This document shows, one piece after another, positions 1-6,373 of a stretch of DNA of 16,896 bases. The first letter of the stretch is position 1, and every line of letters begins with the position of its first letter. The stretch spans positions 1 through 16,896 of the forward strand of contig CAAEDX010000058.1 in NCBI GenBank assembly GCA_900754715.1, in the 5' to 3' direction. The notes under the pieces are model-generated. The model searched no databases. It was not told the DNA's origin and saw only the letters and a program-made list of their open reading frames with translations. This DNA is from Erysipelotrichaceae bacterium. GTDB taxonomy: Bacteria > Bacillota_I > Bacilli_A > Erysipelotrichales > Erysipelotrichaceae. Position numbers and translations under genes: made by a program.

Positions 1-68
1 CTGCGAAGACAGCACGCTGCCAGGTCTTCCCTGGAGATCATCTTGATCTCCTTTTTTTGTGTTTCCAT
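1..68 (-). CDS. Possible 5' end of a divergent gene running off the left edge
   Basis: On the minus strand an open frame starts at ATG 68-66, or at an in-frame ATG 41-39, and runs without a stop to the window edge. The first start gives METQKKEIKM followed by ISREDLAACCLR. Both starts have a plausible ribosome binding site: GAGGATGAG just before the first, and AAAGGAG six bases before the second. Only about 22 codons are visible, so no family can be named. The competing reading is that the same bases form a rho-independent terminator for a + strand gene lying left of the window (see the hairpin entry). The two readings cannot be separated from this window alone. The divergent start is slightly favoured because two in-frame starts with binding sites are hard to get by chance. 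Confidence 0.35.
   Translation of the reverse strand, partial: METQKKEIKMISREDLAACCLR
33..58 (+). terminator. Hairpin plus T-run, terminator-like
   Basis: GGAGATCA (33-40), loop TCT, TGATCTCC (44-51) make a perfect 8-bp stem followed by seven T (52-58), the classic form of an intrinsic terminator reading rightward. A weaker outer inverted repeat, GAAGAC 5-10 and GTCTTC 24-29, lies just before it. On the minus strand the same bases read as a ribosome binding site and ATG, so this may instead be the leader of a divergent gene. Confidence 0.4.
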
Positions 69-74
69 CTCATC

Positions 75-108
75 CTCGCTTTTTTTCCTGCTTTCGTGTA
101 TAATGGCT
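75..108 (+). promoter_or_regulatory. Promoter of the first HAD gene (repeat copy 1)
   Basis: TATAAT at 99-104 lies 17 bases after a weak -35 element TCGCTT (76-81), with a T-run between them. Transcription would begin near 111, giving a leader of about 20 bases before the ATG at 132. The block 75-108 is repeated at 859-892 with one mismatch in 34 positions, which supports it as a functional unit. Confidence 0.65.
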
Positions 109-131
109 TCTGTTATGGAGAGGAGCGTGAC

Positions 132-851
132 ATGAAGATGAGCAAGAACATTGATACCGTGCTCTTTGATCTGGACGGCACGCTGCTGCCGATGGACAAT
201 GACGCATTTACCAAAGGATATTTCAAACTGCTGGCCGCGGCCATGATGCCGTATGGCTATGAGCCCAAGAAACTGGTCGATGCCATCTGGACAGGAACGG
301 CCGCAATGGTGAAGAACGATGGCACTCAGAGCAATGAAGAAGCATTTTGGGCACGTGTTTATGCCATTTATGGAGATAAGATCATCCAGGACAAAGCGCT
401 GTTTGAACGATTCTACGCTGAGGATTTCCAACAGGCAAGAGCGCTTTGCGGCTATACGCCCGCAGCAGCGCAATGTGTCCATGCGGCAAAGGAGCTTGGC
501 ATGCAGGTCGTGCTGGCCACCAATCCGATCTTTCCAGCCATTGCCACAGAGAGCCGCATTCGCTGGGCCGGCTTGTCACCAGACGATTTCTGTTTATATA
601 CGACCTATGAGAATACTGGCTATTGCAAGCCAAACCCGGAATACTATCTGGATCTGATCCGGCGGCTGGATCTTGAGCCGCAGCGCTGTCTCATGGTCGG
701 CAATGATGTCAGCGAAGACATGGAAGCGGCAGCGCAGGCGGGCATGCAAGTGTACCTGTTGACAGACTGCCTGATCAATCGGCATGACCGCGATATTTCC
801 GCTTGTCCGCAAGGCGGATTCGATGAGCTGAGGGAGCTGCTTCAGGCTTGA
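132..851 (+). CDS. HAD-superfamily hydrolase (phosphatase), subfamily I
   Basis: A predicted cytoplasmic, Mg-dependent phosphatase of 239 residues, a usual length for HAD enzymes with a helical C1 cap. Motif I is FDLDGT with nucleophile D13 and acid/base D15. Motif II is ATN (T130). The motif III lysine is K166 in CKPNPEYY. Motif IV is GNDVSED with D192 and D196. The cap lies between motifs I and II. The start at 132 is chosen because GGAGAGGAG sits six bases before it; the frame stays open upstream to 57, but that part is promoter and leader. It has its own promoter and only a weak stem with a T-run after it (850-871), so it may be a single-gene unit. The substrate cannot be told from sequence; small sugar or nucleotide phosphates are typical of the family. 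Confidence 0.85.
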   Translation: MKMSKNIDTVLFDLDGTLLPMDNDAFTKGYFKLLAAAMMPYGYEPKKLVDAIWTGTAAMVKNDGTQSNEEAFWARVYAIYGDKIIQDKALFERFYAEDFQQARALCGYTPAAAQCVHAAKELGMQVVLATNPIFPAIATESRIRWAGLSPDDFCLYTTYENTGYCKPNPEYYLDLIRRLDLEPQRCLMVGNDVSEDMEAAAQAGMQVYLLTDCLINRHDRDISACPQGGFDELRELLQA

Positions 852-858
852 GCGCTCG

Positions 859-892
859 CTCGCTTTTTTTTCTGCTTTCGTGTATAATGGCT
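859..892 (+). promoter_or_regulatory. Promoter of the M28-like/cls unit (repeat copy 2)
   Basis: TATAAT at 883-888 has the same context as the promoter at 75-108: 33 of 34 bases are identical, including the weak TCGCTT -35 at a 17-base spacing and the T-run. The T-run (864-871) follows GAGC/GCTC (850-853 and 858-861), so it may also serve as a weak terminator for the HAD gene before it. Confidence 0.65.
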
Positions 893-920
893 GATATGAG
901 TGAATGCAGGAGGGATGTTA

Positions 921-1859
921 ATGGATATCAGAACACTTGCGCTTGAGCAATGCCCGTCTCGCTTCGGCCGGCGAAACAAGAACCGCTTTCTACACGCATT
1001 GGATGATCTGTTTGCAGAACAAGGATATGAAGGAAAGAACATTGACAAGCGGCGGCTCTTTCTGACGCGTGATCGCATGTATGCCTTTGAAAAGACCGCG
1101 AAGCTGTATATCGTCGTGCCTTATGATACGCCGGAGCGGCTGTTCTGGCATAAGACGAAATACTACCCGCTGGATGGCAACCGCTCTTTGAACAGCAATA
1201 TGCTCGCCACCTATGTGCCAGCAGTGATCTTCTATGTGCTGATCCTGCTGTTCATCACCTTCGTGGTGCCGCTCTTTGAGGATCCGCTGATCCAGGGCTT
1301 CATCAATCTCATCGTGTTCATCTGCACGCTGCTGCTGATCGGTCTGCTCATCAAGGGGGTGGGCAACCGCCGCAACACGAATCGCAACTCTGCCGCCATC
1401 ATTGCCGCGGTCGAGTTCATGCAGTCTTTGAACAAAGATCAAAAGCGTCGGATCGGCTTTGTCTTTACGGACCGCAACCGCCGCCGCTGTGACGGTGCGG
1501 CCGTGCTCATGAACTATTTTCAGGAACAGAAAAAGAATCCGGATATCATCGAGCTGAACTGCATCGGTACCGGGGATACGCTGGGCATCGGATACCGCAT
1601 GCATGGCAAGCGGCTGGCAGCGCTGTTAAATGCTGGCAAGAGCGGCATGAAGACCCGCATGAGCGACATGAATGGCGACAAATGCCTGCAGACCTCGATG
1701 TATCATTATGAAAAAGGCGTGATGATCTGCTGCGGCACCCCGGATGAAAAAGGCGGACTGCTCGTCTCTGACACACAGTGCGGCAAGGACCGCGTCATGG
1801 AAGAGCGCAATCTGGATACGGTGAAGCAGCTGCTTGCCAAAGCCGCTGAACGGCTCTGA
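921..1859 (+). CDS. Membrane protein resembling a catalytically dead M28 peptidase
   Basis: 312 residues from ATG 921, chosen because AGGAGGG lies six bases upstream; an in-frame GTG at 900 lacks such a site. Two hydrophobic helices lie at about 97-118 and 124-145. Four blocks follow the order and shape of M28 (aminopeptidase-like) motifs: IVVPYDT (64-70) where active enzymes have a His-containing HYDT, RNSAAIIAAVEF (155-166) where they have DN-x-SG, RIGFVFTDRNRRR (177-189) where they have an EE pair, and ELNCIGTGD (211-219) where they have NxDMIG. In every block the expected zinc ligand or catalytic acid is replaced, and the two helices sit between the first and second blocks. The inference is a membrane-bound, non-catalytic peptidase-fold protein. 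It is first in a unit with cls: its stop and the cls ATG are one base apart. The family match is from memory of motifs and is not certain. Confidence 0.6.
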   Translation: MDIRTLALEQCPSRFGRRNKNRFLHALDDLFAEQGYEGKNIDKRRLFLTRDRMYAFEKTAKLYIVVPYDTPERLFWHKTKYYPLDGNRSLNSNMLATYVPAVIFYVLILLFITFVVPLFEDPLIQGFINLIVFICTLLLIGLLIKGVGNRRNTNRNSAAIIAAVEFMQSLNKDQKRRIGFVFTDRNRRRCDGAAVLMNYFQEQKKNPDIIELNCIGTGDTLGIGYRMHGKRLAALLNAGKSGMKTRMSDMNGDKCLQTSMYHYEKGVMICCGTPDEKGGLLVSDTQCGKDRVMEERNLDTVKQLLAKAAERL

Positions 1860-1860
1860 C

Positions 1861-3432
1861 ATGAATCCCCGTCATGAACAAAAGCGCCGCAAGCTGAGCT
1901 TCAAGCGCATCCTTTCTTTTTTCAAGAGCAAGATCTTTTTTGTCGGCATCATGCTGCTGGCGCAGCTGATCGTGCTGGCTGTGCTGACGATGGTGCTGAG
2001 CTATCAGTTTTATTGGTTTTATTATATCCTCGTCATCCTCAGCTTTGTGGCCAGCATCTATGTCATCAACCGTGAGGACAACCCGAGCTTCAAGATCCTG
2101 TGGGTGCTGCTCATCATGGCCGTGCCGGTCATGGGCGGATTATTCTATATCTTGTTTGGCGGACGCAAAGTGCCAAAGGAACTGCGCGTCCGCGATCAGC
2201 AGTCGCTGCAGGAACTGCGCTCAGTGATGAAGCAGAACCAGGAAATGGCGGAAGTCCTGCGTGAAGAAGAGCCGGATGCTTTCCGCCAGGCCAGCTTTGC
2301 CTGGAACAGCGGCTATTTTCCGGTCTATGCCAATTGTGAGGTCACTTATTTTCCTCTGGGAGAAGACAAATTTGCTGCGCTGCTTCAAGCGCTGCGCAAA
2401 GCGAAGCGCTTTATCTTCCTGGAGTATTTCATCATTGCGGAAGGCATCATGTGGAACAGCGTCCTGGACATCCTCAAGGACAAAGTAAAGGAAGGCGTCG
2501 ATGTGCGCCTCATCTATGACGATGCCGGCTGCATCACGACGCTGCCGCCGGATTATTGCAAGACTTTGCGGCGCTATGGCATCAAGGCGAAGCTCTTCAA
2601 TCCGATCGAACCGCATCTGGCGATGCAGATGAACAACCGCGATCACCGCAAGATCGTGGTCATCGACGGATGCTGCGCGTTTACCGGCGGAGTGAACCTG
2701 GCCGATGAATACATCAACCGCTATGAACGCTTCGGACACTGGAAAGATATGGCCGTGATGATCCGCGGCGAGGCCGTGGCGACATTTACGGCGATCTTCT
2801 TGCAGTTCTGGAATTTCGATGAGCCGCAGAAGAGCGATCCGCGCACATTCATGGCCTGTTCAATGAATCAGCACATCCGGGCCGAAGGCGTCGTGATCCC
2901 GTTCAGCGACAGTCCGACCGATGAAGACTATGTCGGGCAGCAGACCCACATCAATCTGATCAACAGCGCGCGCCGTTTTCTTTATGCGACCACGCCTTAT
3001 CTCGTCATCGATCAGGAGACGCGCATGGCGCTGATCCTGGCTGCCAAGAACGGCGTGGATGTCCGGATCCTCGTTCCGCATATCCCGGACAAAGAGATCG
3101 TCTTTGAGGTTACTCGCAGCAACTATGAACGGCTGATCGAGGGCGGAGTGAAGATCTATGAATACACACCTGGTTTCGTGCACGGCAAGGTCATGCTCAG
3201 CGATGAGCAAAGCGCTGTCGTCGGCACCGTGAACATGGATTATCGTTCATATTACCTGCATTATGAATGCGGCGTATGGATGTACAAGACCCCTTGTCTG
3301 CACGATATCCGCAAAGACCTGGAGGAATGCTTCGCGCTTTCCCACCAGGTCATGCTGGAGGAATGCCGCAGCGTAAGCATCGGACGACGCTTCCTGCGCG
3401 CTTTCCTCAATATCATCTCCCCGATCATGTAG
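1861..3432 (+). CDS. cls: Cardiolipin synthase, phospholipase D superfamily
   Basis: Predicted membrane enzyme that joins two phosphatidylglycerol molecules into cardiolipin and releases glycerol. The 523-residue length fits bacterial Cls. The N-terminus is basic, then has hydrophobic helices at about 25-45, 48-66 and 75-97, as in ClsA-type proteins. Two HKD motifs are intact: H262-R-K264 followed by D269 in the first half, and H441-G-K443 followed by D448 in the second, each trailed by the GG/GT-x-N part (TGGVNLADEY and VGTVNMDYRS). Start at ATG 1861, one base after the previous stop; there is no clear ribosome binding site, so translation probably depends on coupling to the gene before. An in-frame TTG at 1834 is possible but less likely. 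Another PLD-family phosphatidyltransferase cannot be excluded. Confidence 0.9.
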   Translation: MNPRHEQKRRKLSFKRILSFFKSKIFFVGIMLLAQLIVLAVLTMVLSYQFYWFYYILVILSFVASIYVINREDNPSFKILWVLLIMAVPVMGGLFYILFGGRKVPKELRVRDQQSLQELRSVMKQNQEMAEVLREEEPDAFRQASFAWNSGYFPVYANCEVTYFPLGEDKFAALLQALRKAKRFIFLEYFIIAEGIMWNSVLDILKDKVKEGVDVRLIYDDAGCITTLPPDYCKTLRRYGIKAKLFNPIEPHLAMQMNNRDHRKIVVIDGCCAFTGGVNLADEYINRYERFGHWKDMAVMIRGEAVATFTAIFLQFWNFDEPQKSDPRTFMACSMNQHIRAEGVVIPFSDSPTDEDYVGQQTHINLINSARRFLYATTPYLVIDQETRMALILAAKNGVDVRILVPHIPDKEIVFEVTRSNYERLIEGGVKIYEYTPGFVHGKVMLSDEQSAVVGTVNMDYRSYYLHYECGVWMYKTPCLHDIRKDLEECFALSHQVMLEECRSVSIGRRFLRAFLNIISPIM

Positions 3433-3449
3433 GGGAAGGAAGGAGCAAG

Positions 3450-4112
3450 ATGAAAGCAGAAGATGTGCTGAAGACAGCTAGTGACACGATCATTGTCAGT
3501 GCGGACGAACCGCTAGCGCAGAGTGTCGATCGCTATATCGAAGCGATGCGGCGGCAGTATGGGTTCACTGAGGAAGAGGTTCGTGCTGCCGTAGATATCG
3601 CAGTCCTCTCTCGGCGTCAGGAGCAGCTGATCGATGCGCGGATCAAGGCATATATCGCACAGCATCCCTTCTCAGCGGACATGGACCTGAATGCCTATTG
3701 CGCTCCGCTGCTCAATGGGGTCATTACCGTTGAGCAGGTCAGCAGGCAGCTGACGGCGATGTGCCATGCCGATGAAAAGCCTCGAAACTTCGCGCCGTCA
3801 GAAGAACAAAGCGCGCCTGCACGTCATGATGATGCACTCATCCGCAGCCTGCGACGCTGGAGCAGCGTGCTGCTTTGGGGCGGCATCGCGTTGGCTGTGT
3901 TATATGGCATCGGCGAGCTGTGTTATCTGAGCCTGTCATCGTTCTATGGCAGCGGCTACTTATATGGGTTCAATCTTTACAGTGCCGCGGGGCAGCTTGC
4001 CTATTTCTGGATGGTCTGCCGGCCCCTCATCATCAGTACTGCCGCGATCGTGCTGGCCGTGATCGGTGCGCGGATCCTGAAGGCGCTTGCCAAGATCTTG
4101 GAAAGATCATGA
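3450..4112 (+). CDS. Unknown protein with two C-terminal membrane helices
   Basis: Not recognised. 220 residues; start at ATG 3450 behind a strong AAGGAAGGAG stretch (3436-3445). The first 130 residues are soluble, mostly helical and charged, with acidic and arginine-rich patches. Two hydrophobic segments follow at about 137-161 and 184-212, joined by a Tyr/Gly/Ser-rich loop, and the protein ends in a short basic tail. No catalytic motif or signal peptide is visible; the topology suggests a cytoplasmic N-domain held at the membrane. It lies 17 bases after cls and its stop codon is part of the terminator stem, so it is the last gene of the unit and may serve the same membrane-lipid process. 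That role is inference from position only. Confidence 0.7.
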   Translation: MKAEDVLKTASDTIIVSADEPLAQSVDRYIEAMRRQYGFTEEEVRAAVDIAVLSRRQEQLIDARIKAYIAQHPFSADMDLNAYCAPLLNGVITVEQVSRQLTAMCHADEKPRNFAPSEEQSAPARHDDALIRSLRRWSSVLLWGGIALAVLYGIGELCYLSLSSFYGSGYLYGFNLYSAAGQLAYFWMVCRPLIISTAAIVLAVIGARILKALAKILERS

Positions 4113-4135
4113 TGCCCCGGCGGCATCTTTTTCTT
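4111..4135 (+). terminator. Intrinsic terminator of the cls unit
   Basis: GATGCC (4111-4116), loop CCGGC, GGCATC (4122-4127), then TTTTTC and further T. It overlaps the stop codon of the preceding gene and lies just before the -35 of the MarR promoter. Confidence 0.8.
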
Positions 4136-4139
4136 TTGC

Positions 4140-4168
4140 TTGACAATCATGCGGAACAGGCGTAAATT
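4140..4168 (+). promoter_or_regulatory. Promoter of the MarR/ABC operon
   Basis: A perfect -35 TTGACA (4140-4145) is followed after 17 bases by TAAATT (4163-4168). It is the best-matching -35/-10 pair in the window. The expected start of transcription, near 4175, lies at the left edge of the palindrome described next. Confidence 0.85.
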
Positions 4169-4178
4169 TAGTTTGCGA

Positions 4179-4198
4179 ATTGTTAGGGAACTAACTAT
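4179..4198. promoter_or_regulatory. Palindromic operator, probably for the MarR protein
   Basis: ATTGTTAG (4179-4186), centre GGAA, CTAACTAT (4191-4198): a 20-bp palindrome with 7 of 8 positions matching in the arms and a perfect GTTAG/CTAAC core. A wider repeat, TTAGTT 4168-4173 with AACTAA 4189-4194, overlaps it. Size and symmetry suit a MarR dimer, and the position just downstream of the -10 suits autorepression by blocking RNA polymerase. Confidence 0.7.
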
Positions 4199-4212
4199 TG
4201 GGAGGGCTTACA

Positions 4213-4647
4213 ATGGAAGAGTCATTTAATATGATGATGTTCCGCCTGCATCAGTCTTCGCGCAGCCAGCTGCGTCCGGGCATGAGCAGGAGCGGACTGA
4301 GCAGCGGCCAGCCAAAGGTGCTGCTTTGCGTGCGCGACCATGACTTGTGCCGCATGAAGGATGTCTCGAGCTATTGCAGCATTACGCCGGCGACGGCCTC
4401 AAAGATCATCGAGAAGCTGCGCAGCGATGGCTTTCTGGAATGTGTGCACAAAGCCAATGACCGCCGCAGCGTCTTTCTGCGCATCACGCCCAAAGGCCGT
4501 GATGCCCTGACTCAATGGGAAGAGACATGCGGCAAGCTGGAGAAAAAGATGCTGCGGGGCTTTGACGGCCAGGAACAGAAGCAGTTTTACGCGTTCCTGG
4601 CACGCGCCTATGCCAATCTGAGCGAGGAGGATGAGGACCGTGAGTGA
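4213..4647 (+). CDS. MarR-family transcriptional regulator
   Basis: 144 residues, the normal size for a MarR winged-helix dimer. The helix-turn-helix covers about 47-70 (DVSSYCSITPATASKIIEKL), and the wing at about 74-92 holds the family's D-x-R signature (D83, R84, R85) before LRITPKG. The start at 4213 has GGGAGGG six bases upstream. It opens an operon with two ABC exporter genes, and its end overlaps the start of the first, the usual set-up in which a MarR repressor releases the promoter when it binds the compound to be exported. It carries five Cys (39, 46, 55, 77 and one near 108), so a redox or metal input is conceivable but not shown. The palindrome at 4179-4198 is the likely target. 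Confidence 0.9.
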   Translation: MEESFNMMMFRLHQSSRSQLRPGMSRSGLSSGQPKVLLCVRDHDLCRMKDVSSYCSITPATASKIIEKLRSDGFLECVHKANDRRSVFLRITPKGRDALTQWEETCGKLEKKMLRGFDGQEQKQFYAFLARAYANLSEEDEDRE

Positions 4648-6373
4648 TCTGCGCAAAGTGTTTTCGTGCATGAAGCCATACCGCAAGGCATTCATCCTGG
4701 CGGCATTGTTCGTCATCATCGAAAGTGCCTTTGAAATGGTCATACCGATGATCATGGCCGATGTGATCGATGTGGGCGTGACGGCTCATGATGTGAACTA
4801 TATCCTCGTGCAGGGCGTAAAGATGTGCGGATGCGCGCTGCTTTCCTTGCTCACTGGCCTGCTCTATGCGCGTTACGCGGCCATCGCTGCCAACGGCTTC
4901 GCGGCTGAGCTGCGAGAGCGGGAATTCGCCCGTATCCAGACTTTTGCGTTTTCCAATCTGGATCATTTTGAAAGCGCGTCGCTGATCACGCGCATGACCA
5001 GCGATGTCAATGTCATGCAGAATGTCATCAGTACCGGTCTGCGCCCGATGGTACGCGGTCCGGTCATGCTCGTGCTGGGCATCGCGATGGCCTTCATGAT
5101 CAATGCGCAGCTGGCTTTCGTGTTCATCGTCTGCGCGCCCTTGCTGGGAATCATCTTATTTCTGATCGTGCGCAAGATCGCGCCGATGTATGCGCTCCTG
5201 CAGAAAGCGGTGGACAACGTCAATGCCATCGTGCAGGAAAATCTGACAGCTATTCGGGCTGTCAAGGCTTTTGTGCGCGGCACATATGAAGAGGAGAAAT
5301 TTGACCAGGTCAATCATGAATTGATGGATAATGCGCAGCGCACCTTTCATTACGCGGTGATGAACCTGCCGGCCTTCCAGCTGACCATGTATGCCGCCTG
5401 CATCGCTATCCTTTGGTTTGGCGGGCAGCTGATCTTTGCCGGAGGCATGATGGTCGGTGAGCTGACCGGTATCCTGAGCTATGTCATGCAGATCATGAAT
5501 TCGCTCATGATGATCTCCAATGTCTTTCTGCTGCTGACGCGTTCATTGGCCAGCGCGGGAAGGATCACAGAGGTGCTTGAGGAAAGCGCGGATATCACGG
5601 ACGGCGATCCTTCGCTGCGCCTTGTCCGCGGTGACATCGAATTTGACCATGTCAGCTTCAAATACCATGCCGATGCTCAGGAAAATGTGCTCAGCGACAT
5701 CACGCTGAAAGTGAAAGAGGGAGAGACGCTGGGCATCATCGGCGGCACTGGCAGCGCCAAGAGCACGCTGGTGCAGCTCATTCCCCGCCTTTATGAAGTG
5801 AGCGAGGGCTCGCTGAAAGTCGGCGGACATGAGGTACGCGAATATTCGCTTGCGCATCTGCGCGACGCGATCGGCATCGTGCTGCAGAAAAACGTGCTGT
5901 TTTCCGGTACGGTGCGCGAGAATCTGCAATGGGGCAATGCCCAGGCCGATGATGAAGAGATCGCGTGGGCAGCGCATATCGCTTGCGCCGATGAATTTAT
6001 CGCAAGCTTTCCTAAAGGCTATGACACTTATCTGGAGGAAGGCGGCGTCAATGTGTCGGGCGGCCAGAAACAGCGCCTGTGTATCGCCAGGGCATTGCTG
6101 AAGCATCCCCGCATCCTGATCTTTGATGATTCGACCAGCGCGGTCGATACGGCGACCGATGCGCGGATCCGCGCGGGGCTGGCCTCGCTCAAAGACACGA
6201 CCAAGCTGATCATCGCGCAGCGTGTCTCCTCCATCATGCATGCGGATCAGATCATCATTCTGGATGACGGGCGCATCGTGGCGCAGGGCACGCACAGCGA
6301 GCTGCTGGCCAGCAGCCCGGAATATCAGGAATTGTATGAATCGCAGCAGAAAGGGGTGAGCGACAATGGCTAA
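4640..6373 (+). CDS. ABC exporter half-transporter with degenerate ATP site (YfiB-like)
   Basis: About 577 residues: six-helix exporter domain (roughly 15-300), then a nucleotide-binding domain. Walker A GGTGSAKST is at 368-376, signature VSGGQ at 472-476, Walker B IFDD at 494-497. The catalytic Glu after Walker B is Asp (D497), and the switch His is Gln (Q527 in IIAQR). These changes are the marks of the non-catalytic half of a heterodimeric exporter such as TM287/288, BmrCD or YfiBC (known family behaviour), and the next gene has the complementary motifs. GTG 4640 is preferred as start because AGGAGG sits nine bases upstream; ATG 4631 is in frame but directly abuts that site. It overlaps the marR stop and the next gene's start, implying coupled translation. 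The substrate is unknown; drugs, peptides or lipids are typical. Confidence 0.92.
   Translation: MSDLRKVFSCMKPYRKAFILAALFVIIESAFEMVIPMIMADVIDVGVTAHDVNYILVQGVKMCGCALLSLLTGLLYARYAAIAANGFAAELREREFARIQTFAFSNLDHFESASLITRMTSDVNVMQNVISTGLRPMVRGPVMLVLGIAMAFMINAQLAFVFIVCAPLLGIILFLIVRKIAPMYALLQKAVDNVNAIVQENLTAIRAVKAFVRGTYEEEKFDQVNHELMDNAQRTFHYAVMNLPAFQLTMYAACIAILWFGGQLIFAGGMMVGELTGILSYVMQIMNSLMMISNVFLLLTRSLASAGRITEVLEESADITDGDPSLRLVRGDIEFDHVSFKYHADAQENVLSDITLKVKEGETLGIIGGTGSAKSTLVQLIPRLYEVSEGSLKVGGHEVREYSLAHLRDAIGIVLQKNVLFSGTVRENLQWGNAQADDEEIAWAAHIACADEFIASFPKGYDTYLEEGGVNVSGGQKQRLCIARALLKHPRILIFDDSTSAVDTATDARIRAGLASLKDTTKLIIAQRVSSIMHADQIIILDDGRIVAQGTHSELLASSPEYQELYESQQKGVSDNG

Noticed and set aside
57..131. 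N-terminal extension of the first HAD protein to position 57
   Set aside because: The stretch contains the promoter TATAAT and leader; the ATG at 132 has a strong binding site and gives a normal HAD start.
3267..3449. Upstream extension of the two-helix protein into cls
   Set aside because: It overlaps the catalytic C-terminal part of cls, and the ATG at 3450 has a strong binding site.
5741..5767. Walker A of the first ABC protein reading GSAKST instead of GSGKST as a defect
   Set aside because: Ala or Ser at this place is, as I recall, common in YfiB-type exporters; the essential Lys and Ser/Thr are present.
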